A stretch of 64,000 nt of DNA from Aneurinibacillus sp. REN35 (lineage in GTDB: Bacteria; Bacillota; Bacilli; Aneurinibacillales; Aneurinibacillaceae), in contig NZ_JBFTXJ020000009.1 of NCBI RefSeq assembly GCF_041379945.2, positions 1-64,000 of the forward strand. Reading direction: 5' to 3'. The notes beneath the pieces are model-generated. The model ran no database searches, was not told where the DNA came from, and saw only the letters and a list, made by a program, of their open reading frames with translations. How positions within the stretch are numbered: the first letter of the stretch is position 1; each line of letters starts with the position of its first letter. Positions 1 to 8,265 of the stretch are shown one piece after another. Made by a program: the position numbers and the translations under genes.

Positions 1-370
1 CTTCTAGCTTCGCGGGGTCGATATTATATGTCTTCGGATCAATATCGGCAAATACCGGTGTGGCACCTACTTGTGAGATGACTTCCGCTGATGCGAAAAA
101 CGTAAACGGAGAAGTGATAACTTCGTCCCCCGGTCCGATGCCGAGCGCATCAAGCGTCAGAAGCAGCGCGTCGGTTCCATTGGCGACACCAATCGCATGC
201 TTCGTACCACAGTATTCCGCTACGGCCGCTTCAAAGTTTTTCACATACGGTCCCATAATGTAGTTGCCGCTTTCAAGCACATTATCAATTGCTTGCTTAA
301 TTTCCGGCTTGATGTCTTGATATTGAGCGGTTAAATCCAGCAAAGATACTTTTCTCATTGTTTTTTCCAT
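1..370 (-). CDS. DegT/DnrJ/EryC1-type sugar aminotransferase, N-terminal part
   Basis: Only the first ~120 residues are in the window; the gene runs off the left edge. The protein begins MEKTMRKVSLLDLTAQYQ and continues with ESGNYIMGPYVKNFE and a CGTKHAIGVANGTDALLL stretch, the usual start and PLP-fold N-terminus of DegT/DnrJ/EryC1 aminotransferases that aminate nucleotide-linked 3-keto sugars. The catalytic Lys lies outside the window. ATG at 370 is preferred because GAGGAG sits ~10 bases upstream; an in-frame ATG at 379 almost touches that site. The preceding gene is a WlbA-like sugar dehydrogenase, so a WlbE/WbpE-like step toward a 2,3-diamino sugar is a reasonable inference. Family call is strong; substrate is inferred from context. 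Confidence 0.85.
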   Translation of the reverse strand, partial: MEKTMRKVSLLDLTAQYQDIKPEIKQAIDNVLESGNYIMGPYVKNFEAAVAEYCGTKHAIGVANGTDALLLTLDALGIGPGDEVITSPFTFFASAEVISQVGATPVFADIDPKTYNIDPAKLE

Positions 371-389
371 GTTTCCCATGCTCCTCTCA

Positions 390-1442
390 CTAGTGCGTAC
401 TAACTGCTTCCTTGTTGTCGTCCCATGTAACGGGCGCGTGTCTCTCTGCCGCTTCGTATACGGTTAGGACAAGCTGCAATGCATTGCGGCCATCCTGTCC
501 AGTAACGAGCGGTTCTCTATCTTCGCGAATGGCCTGGGCCATATCGGCGATGATATGTTGGTGTCCTGGCGTACCGAATGGGTCCTGCTCTATCTGATTG
601 ATGAGCTGTGCCGTCTCTTCCTCCGACATGCCTTCAAAAATCAGGTGCTTTATCCAATTCGCTGTACGACCGGAGATAACGGCTGTGCCTCTTTCCCCAA
701 AAATACTCAGTGACTCTTCATAGTTTTTCGGGTAGATCGTTGCTGCCGCTTCGATGATGCCAAGTGTACCGTCTTTGAACTTGAGTACAGCAACCGATAC
801 ATCTTCAGCTTCAATATTGCGCAGGCGCGTAGCATTATAAGCCTGCACTTCCTCCACCGGCCCGGTCAGCCAGTACATCAAGTCCAGGTTATGAATGGCC
901 TGATTCATCAGCACACCGCCGTCCATCTCTTTCGTTCCGCGCCAAGGCGCCTGGTCATAATACGCCTGATCTCGATTCCAGCGCACTGTCGCGTTGACGT
1001 GGCTGAGTTTACCGAAATGCCCTGCATCTTTGAGCTTTTTAAGCTCCATTACAGCCGGGCGGAAGCGATTGGGATGCACGACCGATAGCTTGACGCCATT
1101 CTCTTCACACGCTGTAATGATACGGTCCGCATCCTCAAGTGTCAGCGCAATCGGCTTTTCCACAATGATATGTTTCTTGGCTGCGGCAGCCTGTACCGCC
1201 AACGGCGCATGCAGTCCACTTGGCGTGCAGATGCTTACCACATCAAGCTTGTCTTCTTGCTCCAGCATGTCATCGAGTGATAAATACCCGCGCACACCGT
1301 GCTGTTCTGTATACTCGTTCAACCGTGTAGGATTGGTGTCGCAGACTGCGATAAGCTCGGCATTCGGAATATTCCGAATCGCTTCGATGTGCTTATTTGC
1401 GATATGCCCGCACCCAACAATAGCAAATGAAATGGTAGACAT
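390..1442 (-). CDS. Gfo/Idh/MocA-family sugar dehydrogenase, WlbA-like
   Basis: A 350-residue NAD(P)-dependent oxidoreductase. The Rossmann start is FAIVGCGHIANKH, followed by SICTPSGLHA and the family EKP motif at EKPIALTLEDADRII. These segments resemble WlbA/WbpB, the dehydrogenase that oxidises C3 of UDP-GlcNAcA in diacetamido-uronic acid synthesis. The next gene downstream is a DegT aminotransferase only ~20 bases away, which is the expected partner for the 3-keto product. Start at the ATG preceded by GAAGGAAG. It follows the YwqE phosphatase by ~106 bases and belongs to the same capsule/exopolysaccharide cluster. Family certain; the exact sugar substrate is inferred. Confidence 0.85.
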   Translation of the reverse strand: MSTISFAIVGCGHIANKHIEAIRNIPNAELIAVCDTNPTRLNEYTEQHGVRGYLSLDDMLEQEDKLDVVSICTPSGLHAPLAVQAAAAKKHIIVEKPIALTLEDADRIITACEENGVKLSVVHPNRFRPAVMELKKLKDAGHFGKLSHVNATVRWNRDQAYYDQAPWRGTKEMDGGVLMNQAIHNLDLMYWLTGPVEEVQAYNATRLRNIEAEDVSVAVLKFKDGTLGIIEAAATIYPKNYEESLSIFGERGTAVISGRTANWIKHLIFEGMSEEETAQLINQIEQDPFGTPGHQHIIADMAQAIREDREPLVTGQDGRNALQLVLTVYEAAERHAPVTWDDNKEAVSTH

Positions 1443-1548
1443 AGAGCCACTTCCTTCGTCAATAATCTGAATGATTGTAAAGTAATAGGATTGCTTATAT
1501 AATTAAGTAATACTCTGTATAAATAAGATATAATGGGTGATTTTTTGC

Positions 1549-2337
1549 CTAAAAAATCCCTAAGAATTTCTTTCGTTTTTTCTTTTTCTCAAACGAGCGC
1601 GGAACCGGCGCTGCAATATCCTGACCGGAGACGAGCCGCCGCGCATTCTCTTGAAAAAATCGCGTGTACTCCGGCCCTATCTCCTCATCGATCCAATCAT
1701 ACGCCGCCTGAAGAGCAAACCCTCGGCGCGTAACATTATGTGCATCAGAGGCAATAAAATGTATCAAATCATGTTCAATGAATCTGCGGGAAATCGTGCG
1801 GTATTTCGCGCTGAACTCTCCCGCGACGCTTGCCGCCGTCAACTGGGCGAGCGCCCCTTTCTCTACCATGCGGTATAGAATAGACGGGCGTTCCCTTATG
1901 TCATGATTGCGCTCCGGGTGTGCAATGATCGGGACGTAGCCTTCGACCTGCAAATCGAACAGAAGCTGCTGTGCATAGGCAGGTACATGATCATACGGGA
2001 ACTCAAGCAGCACATAGCATTCTGTCTCATTCAATGTCAGAAGCGTCCGTTCTGCCGCCCGAAAATCCGCCACAATATCCCCGTACAGATGCAATTCCAT
2101 CCCCGGCAATATCGTTAAGTCAATCCCTCGCTCTGTAAGCAGGTGATTCGCTTCTTCTACCCGCTGAAGAATAACGGAAGCGGGATTCTCATATTGGCTA
2201 TCTTTGTGGTGTGGTGTCGCGATCACATGCGTGATGCCGTTGTGTACCGCATCACGCGCCAGCGCAATCGTATCCTCCGGGCTTTTGGCTCCGTCATCAA
2301 GCCCCCACAAAATATGATTATGAATGTCTACATTCAT
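1549..2337 (-). CDS. ywqE: Tyrosine-protein phosphatase of the CpsB/YwqE PHP family
   Basis: 262 residues of the PHP metal-dependent phosphatase type that dephosphorylates bacterial tyrosine kinases and their substrates. Metal ligands are visible in the N-terminal DIHNHILWGLDDGA, in IATPHHKD, in IIAHPERN and in FIASDAHN. The tail is rich in Lys (EKKKKRKKF). The position directly after the BY-kinase YwqD matches B. subtilis ywqC-ywqD-ywqE and the CpsBCD modules that set polysaccharide chain length. RBS is a G-rich run about 6 bases before the ATG. No strong terminator follows, so transcription probably continues into the sugar-nucleotide genes. Confidence 0.93.
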   Translation of the reverse strand: MNVDIHNHILWGLDDGAKSPEDTIALARDAVHNGITHVIATPHHKDSQYENPASVILQRVEEANHLLTERGIDLTILPGMELHLYGDIVADFRAAERTLLTLNETECYVLLEFPYDHVPAYAQQLLFDLQVEGYVPIIAHPERNHDIRERPSILYRMVEKGALAQLTAASVAGEFSAKYRTISRRFIEHDLIHFIASDAHNVTRRGFALQAAYDWIDEEIGPEYTRFFQENARRLVSGQDIAAPVPRSFEKKKKRKKFLGIF

Positions 2338-2373
2338 CTCCCGCTCCCCCTTCCTTCGCAGCCTGACATACTC

Positions 2374-3066
2374 CTATTGCTGGTAGTAATAATAATAGTC
2401 TTCGTTCTTCTTTGCCTTCTTGTTGTTGAGCACAATGCCAAGCAGACGGGCATGCGCATTCTCCAACTGCTGCTTCGCTTTCTTCGCCATATCACGGTTC
2501 GTCTTACCTGAGTTAACCACCAGGATGCAGCCGTCCACCATCCTTGCCAGGATAGTGGAATCCGCTACAGCCAGCGTAGGCGGCGTATCCAGAATAATGA
2601 AATCAAAATGAGTCTGCAGTTCTTCTAAGGCTGCCCGCATCTTCTTCGATCCCAGAAGCTCCGATGGATTCGGGGGAATCGGCCCGGCCGTCATGACGAA
2701 CAAATTCTCAATGCCCGTCTGCTGTACCGTATTCTCCAATGCGGTCTGTCCGGCGAGAAAGCTTGTCAAGCCGCGACGGTTTGACACATAAAAGGTCTGA
2801 TGTCCGGTAGGCTTCCGCAGGTCTGCATCAATATACAGCGTACGCTTGCCCGCCTGTGCGGTTACTACCGCTAGATTTGCCGATGTCGTCGACTTCCCTT
2901 CTTCCGGAGCAGTACTTGTCACAAGAATGGTTTTGATTTCCTGGTCCACACCTGCGAATTGTATATTCGTACGCAGGGTTCGGTACGCTTCTGATACTGG
3001 GGATTTCGGGTCCCAGTGTGCTATTAGCTTTTCATACCGCTTGTTTAATACGCCAATTGTACTCAT
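2374..3066 (-). CDS. ywqD: BY-type tyrosine kinase, CpsD/YwqD family
   Basis: 230-residue cytoplasmic P-loop tyrosine autokinase. Walker A is TSTAPEEGKST (residues ~50-60), Walker A' is LYIDADLRKP (~77-86) and Walker B is FIILDTPP. The C-terminus carries a run of five Tyr (NEDYYYYYQQ), the autophosphorylation cluster typical of BY-kinases. The start codon overlaps the stop of the upstream YwqC adaptor by four bases, so the two are translationally coupled; in this family the kinase is activated by the adaptor's cytoplasmic tail. The phosphatase YwqE is the next gene downstream. This is the two-polypeptide Firmicute arrangement rather than the fused Wzc form. Confidence 0.95.
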   Translation of the reverse strand: MSTIGVLNKRYEKLIAHWDPKSPVSEAYRTLRTNIQFAGVDQEIKTILVTSTAPEEGKSTTSANLAVVTAQAGKRTLYIDADLRKPTGHQTFYVSNRRGLTSFLAGQTALENTVQQTGIENLFVMTAGPIPPNPSELLGSKKMRAALEELQTHFDFIILDTPPTLAVADSTILARMVDGCILVVNSGKTNRDMAKKAKQQLENAHARLLGIVLNNKKAKKNEDYYYYYQQ

Positions 3067-3824
3067 GATCTCTCACCTGCCGCCGCCACTTGGGCTGTTT
3101 TTTCTGCCGCCTTGTGGACGCCTGCCTTCTCATCGGCTTCAATTACAGCAATCGAGCCAATAACCGGAAGACCGAGATGCTTTTCGATGTCCTCTTCCGT
3201 CTTCAACGAATTGTCCAAGTATTCAAGCAGGAACGCCAGCGCTACAGAGAAGATAAGACCAACAATGAATGCAACGGCCAAATTCACAAGAGGCTTCGGC
3301 TGTACAGGACCGCCGATCGCATTCGCTTTCGCCGTTGTCAGGATCTGTACGTTATCGACTTTCATAATGTTTTTGATCTCTTGTTGAAATGTTTCCGAGA
3401 CCGTATTGACGACTTTGGCTGCCCGCTGCGGATCTGGATCCTTCGCTTCGATGGAGATGACCTGCGAATCCTTGACGGCTGACACATTAATCTGTCTTGT
3501 CAACGCTGCACTTTGATCTGGCTCTCCCATCTTCTGTGCTACCTTATCCATTACACGCGGACTTTTCATGACGACACTATATGTCTCAATTAATTGTAGG
3601 TTAGATTCAATATCATTACGGGAAATCGATCCTGCCTTCTCCCCCACTTGGGATTTGTTCACCAATAACTCAGCTTTTGCCTGATAAACAGGGGTCATAA
3701 ACAGATACGTAATCCCTGCGCTCGCCGCGACAAAGAATAGCGTGACGAGAACAATCATCCAGAATCGCTTACGAAGAGTAGTAACAACTTCTTGTACATT
3801 CATTGTTTCTTCTTGTTGTGGCAT
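3063..3824 (-). CDS. ywqC: Wzz-family chain-length regulator and kinase activator, YwqC/CapA-like
   Basis: 253-residue membrane protein with the Wzz topology: a first membrane helix at ~19-40 (MIVLVTLFFVAASAG), an extracellular domain, then a Pro-rich approach (VQPKPLVNL) and a second helix at ~183-203. The short cytoplasmic tail would contact and activate the kinase encoded next. In capsule systems this protein sets polymer length and exports with the flippase/polymerase. First gene of the cluster; ATG at 3824 has AGAGGA eight bases upstream. A second in-frame ATG at 3803 has a weaker site. The 570-base region upstream probably holds the operon promoter. Confidence 0.93.
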   Translation of the reverse strand: MPQQEETMNVQEVVTTLRKRFWMIVLVTLFFVAASAGITYLFMTPVYQAKAELLVNKSQVGEKAGSISRNDIESNLQLIETYSVVMKSPRVMDKVAQKMGEPDQSAALTRQINVSAVKDSQVISIEAKDPDPQRAAKVVNTVSETFQQEIKNIMKVDNVQILTTAKANAIGGPVQPKPLVNLAVAFIVGLIFSVALAFLLEYLDNSLKTEEDIEKHLGLPVIGSIAVIEADEKAGVHKAAEKTAQVAAAGERS

Positions 3825-4057
3825 CCTCCAATTCCTCTCTTAAGTTTTCTGTTGATGTCCTTCACGTACAACACTATATACCAAGGCAATGGAATGAAAA
3901 ATGATACAAAGATTGTATTTTGTCTTACTGTTGTTGGTCATTTCATACCAACCTATCTTTTTTAATTTTCTATTTATCATTTACAATTTAATTGATTTAC
4001 TAACGTTCCATTGTTTTTCTATGATCAATTTGTTAAAAATGTATGAAAAGCGTTTTT

Positions 4058-4080
4058 ATGCATTTTCATGCAAAATGCAT
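4058..4080. repeat. Inverted repeat, 9-bp stem with 5-base loop
   Basis: ATGCATTTT at 4058-4066 is perfectly complementary to AAAATGCAT at 4072-4080. It lies in the leader or promoter region of the capsule operon and has no T-run, so it does not look like a terminator. Confidence 0.55.
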
Positions 4081-4209
4081 GTCTAGACTGATATAACAGG
4101 CAATTCAACACTTTCGACAACAAATGACAGAAAATACAGAAATATAATTCCTACTTTTTTCCTTGACACCTATTTTTTTATGTAATTTATCCCATTAAAA
4201 TCCAGGCAT

Positions 4210-4255
4210 AAACAGCCAAAAAAATTTGCGATTTTCTGTGTTTTTTTGGCTGTTT
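4210..4255. repeat. 15-bp perfect inverted repeat, AT-rich
   Basis: The arms at 4210-4224 and 4241-4255 pair perfectly around a 16-base loop; the core is CAGCC/GGCTG flanked by A/T runs. On the minus strand it lies just after the alaT terminator, so it could be a second, weaker terminator or part of the capsule leader. Confidence 0.5.
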
Positions 4256-4278
4256 TTGCTTTTATTGTCGATTCTCAA

Positions 4279-4310
4279 CAAAAAAAGAGAGGCGGTATAC
4301 GCCTCTCTTT
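4279..4310 (-). terminator. Rho-independent terminator after alaT
   Basis: Arms AAAGAGAGGCG (4284-4294) and CGCCTCTCTTT (4300-4310) form an 11-bp stem with loop GTATA. On the minus strand the stem is followed by a run of T. It is ~85 bases past the alaT stop. Confidence 0.8.
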
Positions 4311-4394
4311 TGCCTGGTCCGGGGTAAAAAGCAGGAGATAAGCAGCGAAAAAACTTATACTATCTCCACCCGTTTGACCTTTTCGGTGTTATTT

Positions 4395-5573
4395 TTACTT
4401 GTGTGCTTGAAGAAATGCATCCATGCGATCAATGGCAATTTCCAAGTTTTCTAGCGATGTTGCATACGAGCAGCGGATATGCTTGGCTCCGCCTTCACCA
4501 AAGACATGACCTGGTACAACGGCCACTTTCTGTTCGAGAATTAGATTCTCGGCGAATTCCTCCGCTGTCATCCCCGTAGACTCAATAGACGGAAACGCAT
4601 AGAAAGCACCCTGCGGTTGATGACAGGACAGACCAATCTGCTCAAACGACTTCACAATATAATTCCGCCGCTGACGGTAGCTCTCTACCATGCGGTCTTT
4701 CGCTTCCATGCCATGACGCAGCGATTCGAGTGCTGCTACCTGCCCCATAATTGGCGCACACAGCATTGTATATTGATGAATTTTGACCATTGCTTGGATA
4801 ATATCCTCCGGTCCTGCCGCATATCCAACCCGCCATCCGGTCATTGCGAAGGCTTTAGAGAATCCTGAAAGCAGGATGGTCCGGTCTTTCATACCTGGAA
4901 GAGAGGCAAAGCTTGTATGGTTTGTATCATACGTTAACTCCGCATAGATCTCGTCAGAAATTACGATCAGATCATGTTTCTCTACTACACCAGCAAGCGC
5001 AGCAAGCTCTTCTCTCGTCATAATCGATCCGGTCGGATTGTTTGGAAAGCAGAAGATAATCGCTTTTGTTCGGTCTGTAATTTTTGCCTCGATATCTTCC
5101 GGCTTTAATTTGAACTGCTGCTCGATTGATGTTTGGATCGCAACAGGAACTCCGCCTGCCAAACGAACGGACGGATCGTATGATACATAGCACGGCTCGA
5201 CCACCAGCACCTCATCACCTGGATCGAGGATTGCGCGCAGTGCGAGATCAATTCCTTCACTGGCTCCAACAGTAACTACTGTTTCGTTATCCGGATTGTA
5301 GTGCACATCGAAAGACGATGCTAAATACTGACAAATCGCTTCACGCAGTTCATACATGCCGCTGTTAGACGTATAAGCAGTATATCCCCTCTCAAGTGAA
5401 GTGATGGCTGCTTCGCGCGTGCTCCATGGTGTAACGAAGTCCGGCTCCCCTACTCCAAGTGAGACGACACCTTCCATTGAAGATGCCAATTCGAAAAAGC
5501 GGCGGATACCGGATGGTGGAATCGATTGAATCGTACGGGACAGACGACTGTTAGCAACGTGAGACATACTCAT
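4395..5573 (-). CDS. alaT: Class I/II aminotransferase, AlaT (YugH)-like
   Basis: 392-residue PLP-dependent fold-type I aminotransferase. Visible landmarks are the PNNPTG loop (~177-182), the DEIY cofactor contact (~207-210), the Schiff-base Lys in SGFSKAFAMTGWRVGY (Lys240) and the C-terminal Arg in IRCSYATS. Its start overlaps the stop of the upstream Lrp-family regulator by four bases. The same regulator-aminotransferase pair is alaR-alaT (yugG-yugH) in B. subtilis, where AlaT makes alanine from pyruvate. Family is certain; alanine specificity rests on this operon pairing and could also be a broader PatA-like activity. Confidence 0.85.
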   Translation of the reverse strand: MSMSHVANSRLSRTIQSIPPSGIRRFFELASSMEGVVSLGVGEPDFVTPWSTREAAITSLERGYTAYTSNSGMYELREAICQYLASSFDVHYNPDNETVVTVGASEGIDLALRAILDPGDEVLVVEPCYVSYDPSVRLAGGVPVAIQTSIEQQFKLKPEDIEAKITDRTKAIIFCFPNNPTGSIMTREELAALAGVVEKHDLIVISDEIYAELTYDTNHTSFASLPGMKDRTILLSGFSKAFAMTGWRVGYAAGPEDIIQAMVKIHQYTMLCAPIMGQVAALESLRHGMEAKDRMVESYRQRRNYIVKSFEQIGLSCHQPQGAFYAFPSIESTGMTAEEFAENLILEQKVAVVPGHVFGEGGAKHIRCSYATSLENLEIAIDRMDAFLQAHK

Positions 5574-6067
5574 GGCGTAACAACCATCCTTTTGTCATCT
5601 TCCGGCTGTTCTAGAATTACACCGTCATGTTTATATTTTTTTAGAATAAAATGTGTCGTTGTCGAAAGAACGGAATCAAGCGCAGACAGCTTCTCAGATA
5701 CGAACTGTGCTACCTGACGCATCGTCTTGCCTTCGATGACGACAGACAGATCATAGGCACCAGACATTAAATACACGGATTGTACTTCGGGAAAACGATA
5801 GATACGTTCTGCCACGTCATCGAATCCGACTTCACGCTTTGGCGTTACTTTGACATCGATCATAGCCGTAACAAGATCGTCCTCATCAACCTTCTGCCAA
5901 TTTACGATGGCAGGATACTTGATGATCACCTTCTCTTGCTCTAATTTTGCAACCGTTTCTTTAACCTCTTCTACGCTGGTATCTAGCATCGTCGCAATTG
6001 TATCCAAAGAGCGACGGCTGTTTTCTTCTAGAATATGCAGCAGCTCCCGCTGTTTATCTCTCTCCAC
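5570..6067 (-). CDS. alaR: Lrp/AsnC-family regulator, AlaR-like
   Basis: 165 residues: an N-terminal winged helix-turn-helix (ILEENSRRSLDTIATMLD, then VKETVAKLEQEKVI) and a C-terminal RAM ligand-binding domain starting near AMIDVKVTPKREVGFDDVA. Translation starts at a GTG with an AGAGG site about ten bases upstream. Coupled by a four-base overlap to the alaT-like aminotransferase, matching B. subtilis alaR-alaT, where the regulator is needed for expression of the aminotransferase. No clear operator was found in the 80 bases upstream. Confidence 0.85.
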   Translation of the reverse strand: MERDKQRELLHILEENSRRSLDTIATMLDTSVEEVKETVAKLEQEKVIIKYPAIVNWQKVDEDDLVTAMIDVKVTPKREVGFDDVAERIYRFPEVQSVYLMSGAYDLSVVIEGKTMRQVAQFVSEKLSALDSVLSTTTHFILKKYKHDGVILEQPEDDKRMVVTP

Positions 6068-6133
6068 TTTTATCCATCCTCTCTATTTTCTTTCTACTAT
6101 GACATTTATATCAATTTTCAGTATATTGCTCAT

Positions 6134-6161
6134 AAAAAAAGGTGTTCATTTACCCGAACAC
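6134..6161 (-). terminator. Terminator overlapping the stop codon of the RNAP-associated gene
   Basis: GTGTTC (6142-6147) and GAACAC (6156-6161) form a short stem whose 5' arm on the minus strand is made from the last coding codons. It is followed on the minus strand by C and seven T. This closes the mbl-flhO-flhP transcription block. Confidence 0.6.
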
Positions 6162-6419
6162 AAGGTTATACATATGCTTCCATGTATTCATATCAAACAC
6201 GTCAAGAGCTGAACCGTTTCCTACAATGCTGTATCCTGCAATCAGTCCAGCAAGCAGAGCTATAAAAAGCAGAAACGGAACCAGCATAATCTTAAGCAAC
6301 AGCGGCATTCCGCCTCTTCGCTTTGCTCTCTTTTTTACAGCCGCGTTCTTTTCTTTACCTTCCTGTGCCACCGCACCTGAAGCGGTAGCCCGTTGGGATG
6401 TTTTACTCTGTTCCGACAT
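6150..6419 (-). CDS. Small membrane protein of the DNA-directed RNA polymerase beta-subunit-like (EfpI-type) family
   Basis: 89 residues from the ATG at 6419, which has AGAGG eight bases upstream; longer readings begin inside flhP and are unlikely. The N-terminal ~45 residues are charged and Lys-rich (KKRAKRRGG), followed by one membrane helix (LLLKIMLVPFLLFIALLAG) and a short tail (MNTWKHMYNLVFG). Proteins of this layout next to flhP are annotated in Bacilli as DNA-directed RNA polymerase subunit beta family because of a short conserved region; a polymerase role is not established by the sequence. Four bases separate it from flhP. Confidence 0.7.
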   Translation of the reverse strand: MSEQSKTSQRATASGAVAQEGKEKNAAVKKRAKRRGGMPLLLKIMLVPFLLFIALLAGLIAGYSIVGNGSALDVFDMNTWKHMYNLVFG

Positions 6420-6423
6420 TCTA

Positions 6424-7257
6424 TCAACCTCTAAAAATTCGATTGGTGATGTCCGACATCTGATCATTATACGAAAGAGCACGCGCATTGAATTGAAGGG
6501 CGCGCTGCGCTTCGATCAATGTCGTCATTTCTTTACGCAGATCGACATTGGACATCTCAAGTCCTCCTTGATGTACAGCGATACCCTGCGGGATCTGTGC
6601 ACGCCCCGGATTGCTTAGCTGGGTATATTCCTGAGGAACCTGATAATAATTTTCCCCGACTTGCGACAGCATATTCGGATTCTGGACGCTATATACGCCA
6701 ATACGTGCACCAAGCTGCTCGCTTCCGTTCAACCGATACAGGATTTGTCCGTCCGCCTTAACCGTGAAGTTAGTGGCTCCAGCCGGAATCGTAACCGGTT
6801 GCGGGTTGTCTCCGTTATTCATAACAAAATCGCCTGTCTCAGTAACCAGTTGCAGGGCGCCGTTCATCGGCATGAGCTTGAAATTACCATTTCTTGTGAA
6901 CAATGATGCCTGTTCGCCGTTCGCCTGCATGCGCTGAATACGAAAAAATGCCTGCTCGCCTTGCAAATAAAGGTCGGTTGGCACATCTGTATTCTTCACT
7001 GCGCCCTGATTAAAATCCGTCTGCAGTATCGCTTCCTTCGCTCCAAAACCAGGCCGTGTACCTAATGGAGTAAGCCGGTTCGGTTCCTTTGAAGCATACG
7101 GCTGGTTATCGAGGTGACGAACCAGAAGGGAAGCAAACGCTGTATCTTGATTCTTGTATCCTACCGTATCAGAATTGGCGATATTGTTAGCAATCGTATC
7201 TACACGCAGCTGCATCGCGCGCATACCGGCGGCGGAGTTAATCATAGAATGGTTCAT
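6424..7257 (-). CDS. flhP: Flagellar basal-body rod/hook protein FlhP
   Basis: 277 residues of the flagellar rod/hook family. The N-terminal signature MRAMQLRVDTIANNIANSDT and the C-terminal block TLIEAQRALQFNARALSYND form the D0 coiled-coil helices that polymerise in the axial structure. It resembles FlgG/FlgF and sits after flhO, matching B. subtilis mbl-flhO-flhP, where both proteins are needed for hook completion. Spaced 16 bases from flhO, so cotranscribed. Confidence 0.9.
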   Translation of the reverse strand: MNHSMINSAAGMRAMQLRVDTIANNIANSDTVGYKNQDTAFASLLVRHLDNQPYASKEPNRLTPLGTRPGFGAKEAILQTDFNQGAVKNTDVPTDLYLQGEQAFFRIQRMQANGEQASLFTRNGNFKLMPMNGALQLVTETGDFVMNNGDNPQPVTIPAGATNFTVKADGQILYRLNGSEQLGARIGVYSVQNPNMLSQVGENYYQVPQEYTQLSNPGRAQIPQGIAVHQGGLEMSNVDLRKEMTTLIEAQRALQFNARALSYNDQMSDITNRIFRG

Positions 7258-7273
7258 TGCTTACACCTTCCCG

Positions 7274-8167
7274 TTACAATTTCCCGACTTCATTTAACTT
7301 CTGAAGTGTCATATCATATGCCTGCAGTACGCGCTGATTGGACTCGTAGCTGCGCAGTACCGTCATTAGGTTAATCATCGTCTGTCCGCTATCTACATTA
7401 GAACGCTCAATATACCCTTGCCTTATCGATACAGGCGTATCGTTTTGTGGGTTATATAATGCCGGAGCTCCCTGCCCAGTATAGCGGAACGTCGTATCGG
7501 CTTCCTTCATAAGCGTGCCAGCCGGATTATCGATACGATGCAGTCCGAGCTGTATAGGAGGTGCGGTCGGATTGCCCGGCGCAATCAACTGTCCAGAAGG
7601 TGTCACCTGCAAATTCTGTTTATTCAACGGCGCATTGCCAAGAAGCGCCCGTAAATTAATGGGCTGTCCATTAGCAGCCAGCACGGGATAGCCTTCTAGC
7701 GTGGTCAACTGTCCCTGCGCGTTCATTGTCCAGTTACCGCTACGCGTATAGTACGTCCCTTCTTCTCCGGGCTTTTGAATGGCGAAGAACATGCGAGGCT
7801 GCACCTGTTCTCCATTCGCTTCCACCATCGGCAGACCTTCATCAACCAGTGCCACGTCAAGCACTTTACCGGTTTCAAGCACATCTCCCTGGAGGAAGTT
7901 CGGCACCAGCTCCTGATTGTACACTCCATGGGAGAGGCGTCCAATCATCTGCTTAGGTCCAGGAAATGCAGGCAATCCAGCCACTCCGGCTTCATTGTCG
8001 CGAATCCTCTCTAACAGTAGCTCAGGAAACGTACGGAAAGTGGAATGATCGGCTTTATAGCCTGGCGTATTCACGTTCGCCAGATTGTTCGTCAATGCGT
8101 CCTGCCGCGCCTGATTGGCAATCATACCAGAGGCAGCAGCATCTAATCCACGCAGCATTTTCTTCAC
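7274..8167 (-). CDS. flhO: Flagellar basal-body rod/hook protein FlhO
   Basis: 297 residues. The N-terminus has the rod signature MLRGLDAAASGMIANQARQD followed by LTNNLANVNTPGYK; the C-terminus ends with MTVLRSYESNQRVLQAYDMT, the matching D0 helix. Family shared with FlgG. Start ATG preceded by AAGGTG. Lies between mbl and flhP as in B. subtilis. An extended -10 promoter candidate lies ~60 bases upstream, so the pair could be transcribed independently of mbl. Confidence 0.9.
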   Translation of the reverse strand: MKKMLRGLDAAASGMIANQARQDALTNNLANVNTPGYKADHSTFRTFPELLLERIRDNEAGVAGLPAFPGPKQMIGRLSHGVYNQELVPNFLQGDVLETGKVLDVALVDEGLPMVEANGEQVQPRMFFAIQKPGEEGTYYTRSGNWTMNAQGQLTTLEGYPVLAANGQPINLRALLGNAPLNKQNLQVTPSGQLIAPGNPTAPPIQLGLHRIDNPAGTLMKEADTTFRYTGQGAPALYNPQNDTPVSIRQGYIERSNVDSGQTMINLMTVLRSYESNQRVLQAYDMTLQKLNEVGKL

Positions 8168-8223
8168 CTTGCTTTCTTAACGTACACATGACCGGCAAAA
8201 AATTGGAATCAAAGCTTCTCTCT

Positions 8224-8232
8224 ATTATAGCA
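8224..8232 (-). promoter_or_regulatory. Extended -10 element upstream of flhO
   Basis: Reading on minus, TGCTATAAT matches the extended -10 form TGnTATAAT. No good -35 hexamer lies 16-18 bases upstream, and no sigma-D motif was found here. Confidence 0.45.
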
Positions 8233-8265
8233 ACATGATACCAGAAAAAGTAGAGGATAGGATAC

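Larger units (their letters stand above)
3825..4394. other. 570-base AT-rich noncoding region between alaT and the capsule operon
   Basis: No convincing gene. From right to left it holds a terminator hairpin (4279-4310), a long inverted repeat (4210-4255), a TTCGACA heptamer at 4113-4119 that reads TGTCGAA on the minus strand, and a 9-bp stem hairpin at 4058-4080. It must contain the promoter of the capsule genes that start at 3824, but I see no clear -35/-10 pair on the minus strand. A plus-strand reading frame of 61 codons at 3901-4086 has no ribosome binding site and an AT-driven hydrophobic composition. Confidence 0.7.

Noticed and set aside
1530-1560. A/T hairpin at the end of ywqE as terminator
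   Set aside because: Stem is almost only A-T with a bulge and no T-run beyond it; the downstream sugar genes fit the same operon.
3901-4086. 61-codon plus-strand reading frame in the AT-rich gap
   Set aside because: No ribosome binding site, hydrophobic composition explained by T-rich DNA, and no similarity to a known family.
4113-4150. Sigma-H promoter before the capsule operon
   Set aside because: A GTAGGAATT-like -35 is present on minus near 4145, but no GAAT -10 lies 11-12 bases downstream.
4163-4191. TTGACA on plus in the capsule leader
   Set aside because: No -10 at an allowed spacing and no plus-strand gene downstream.
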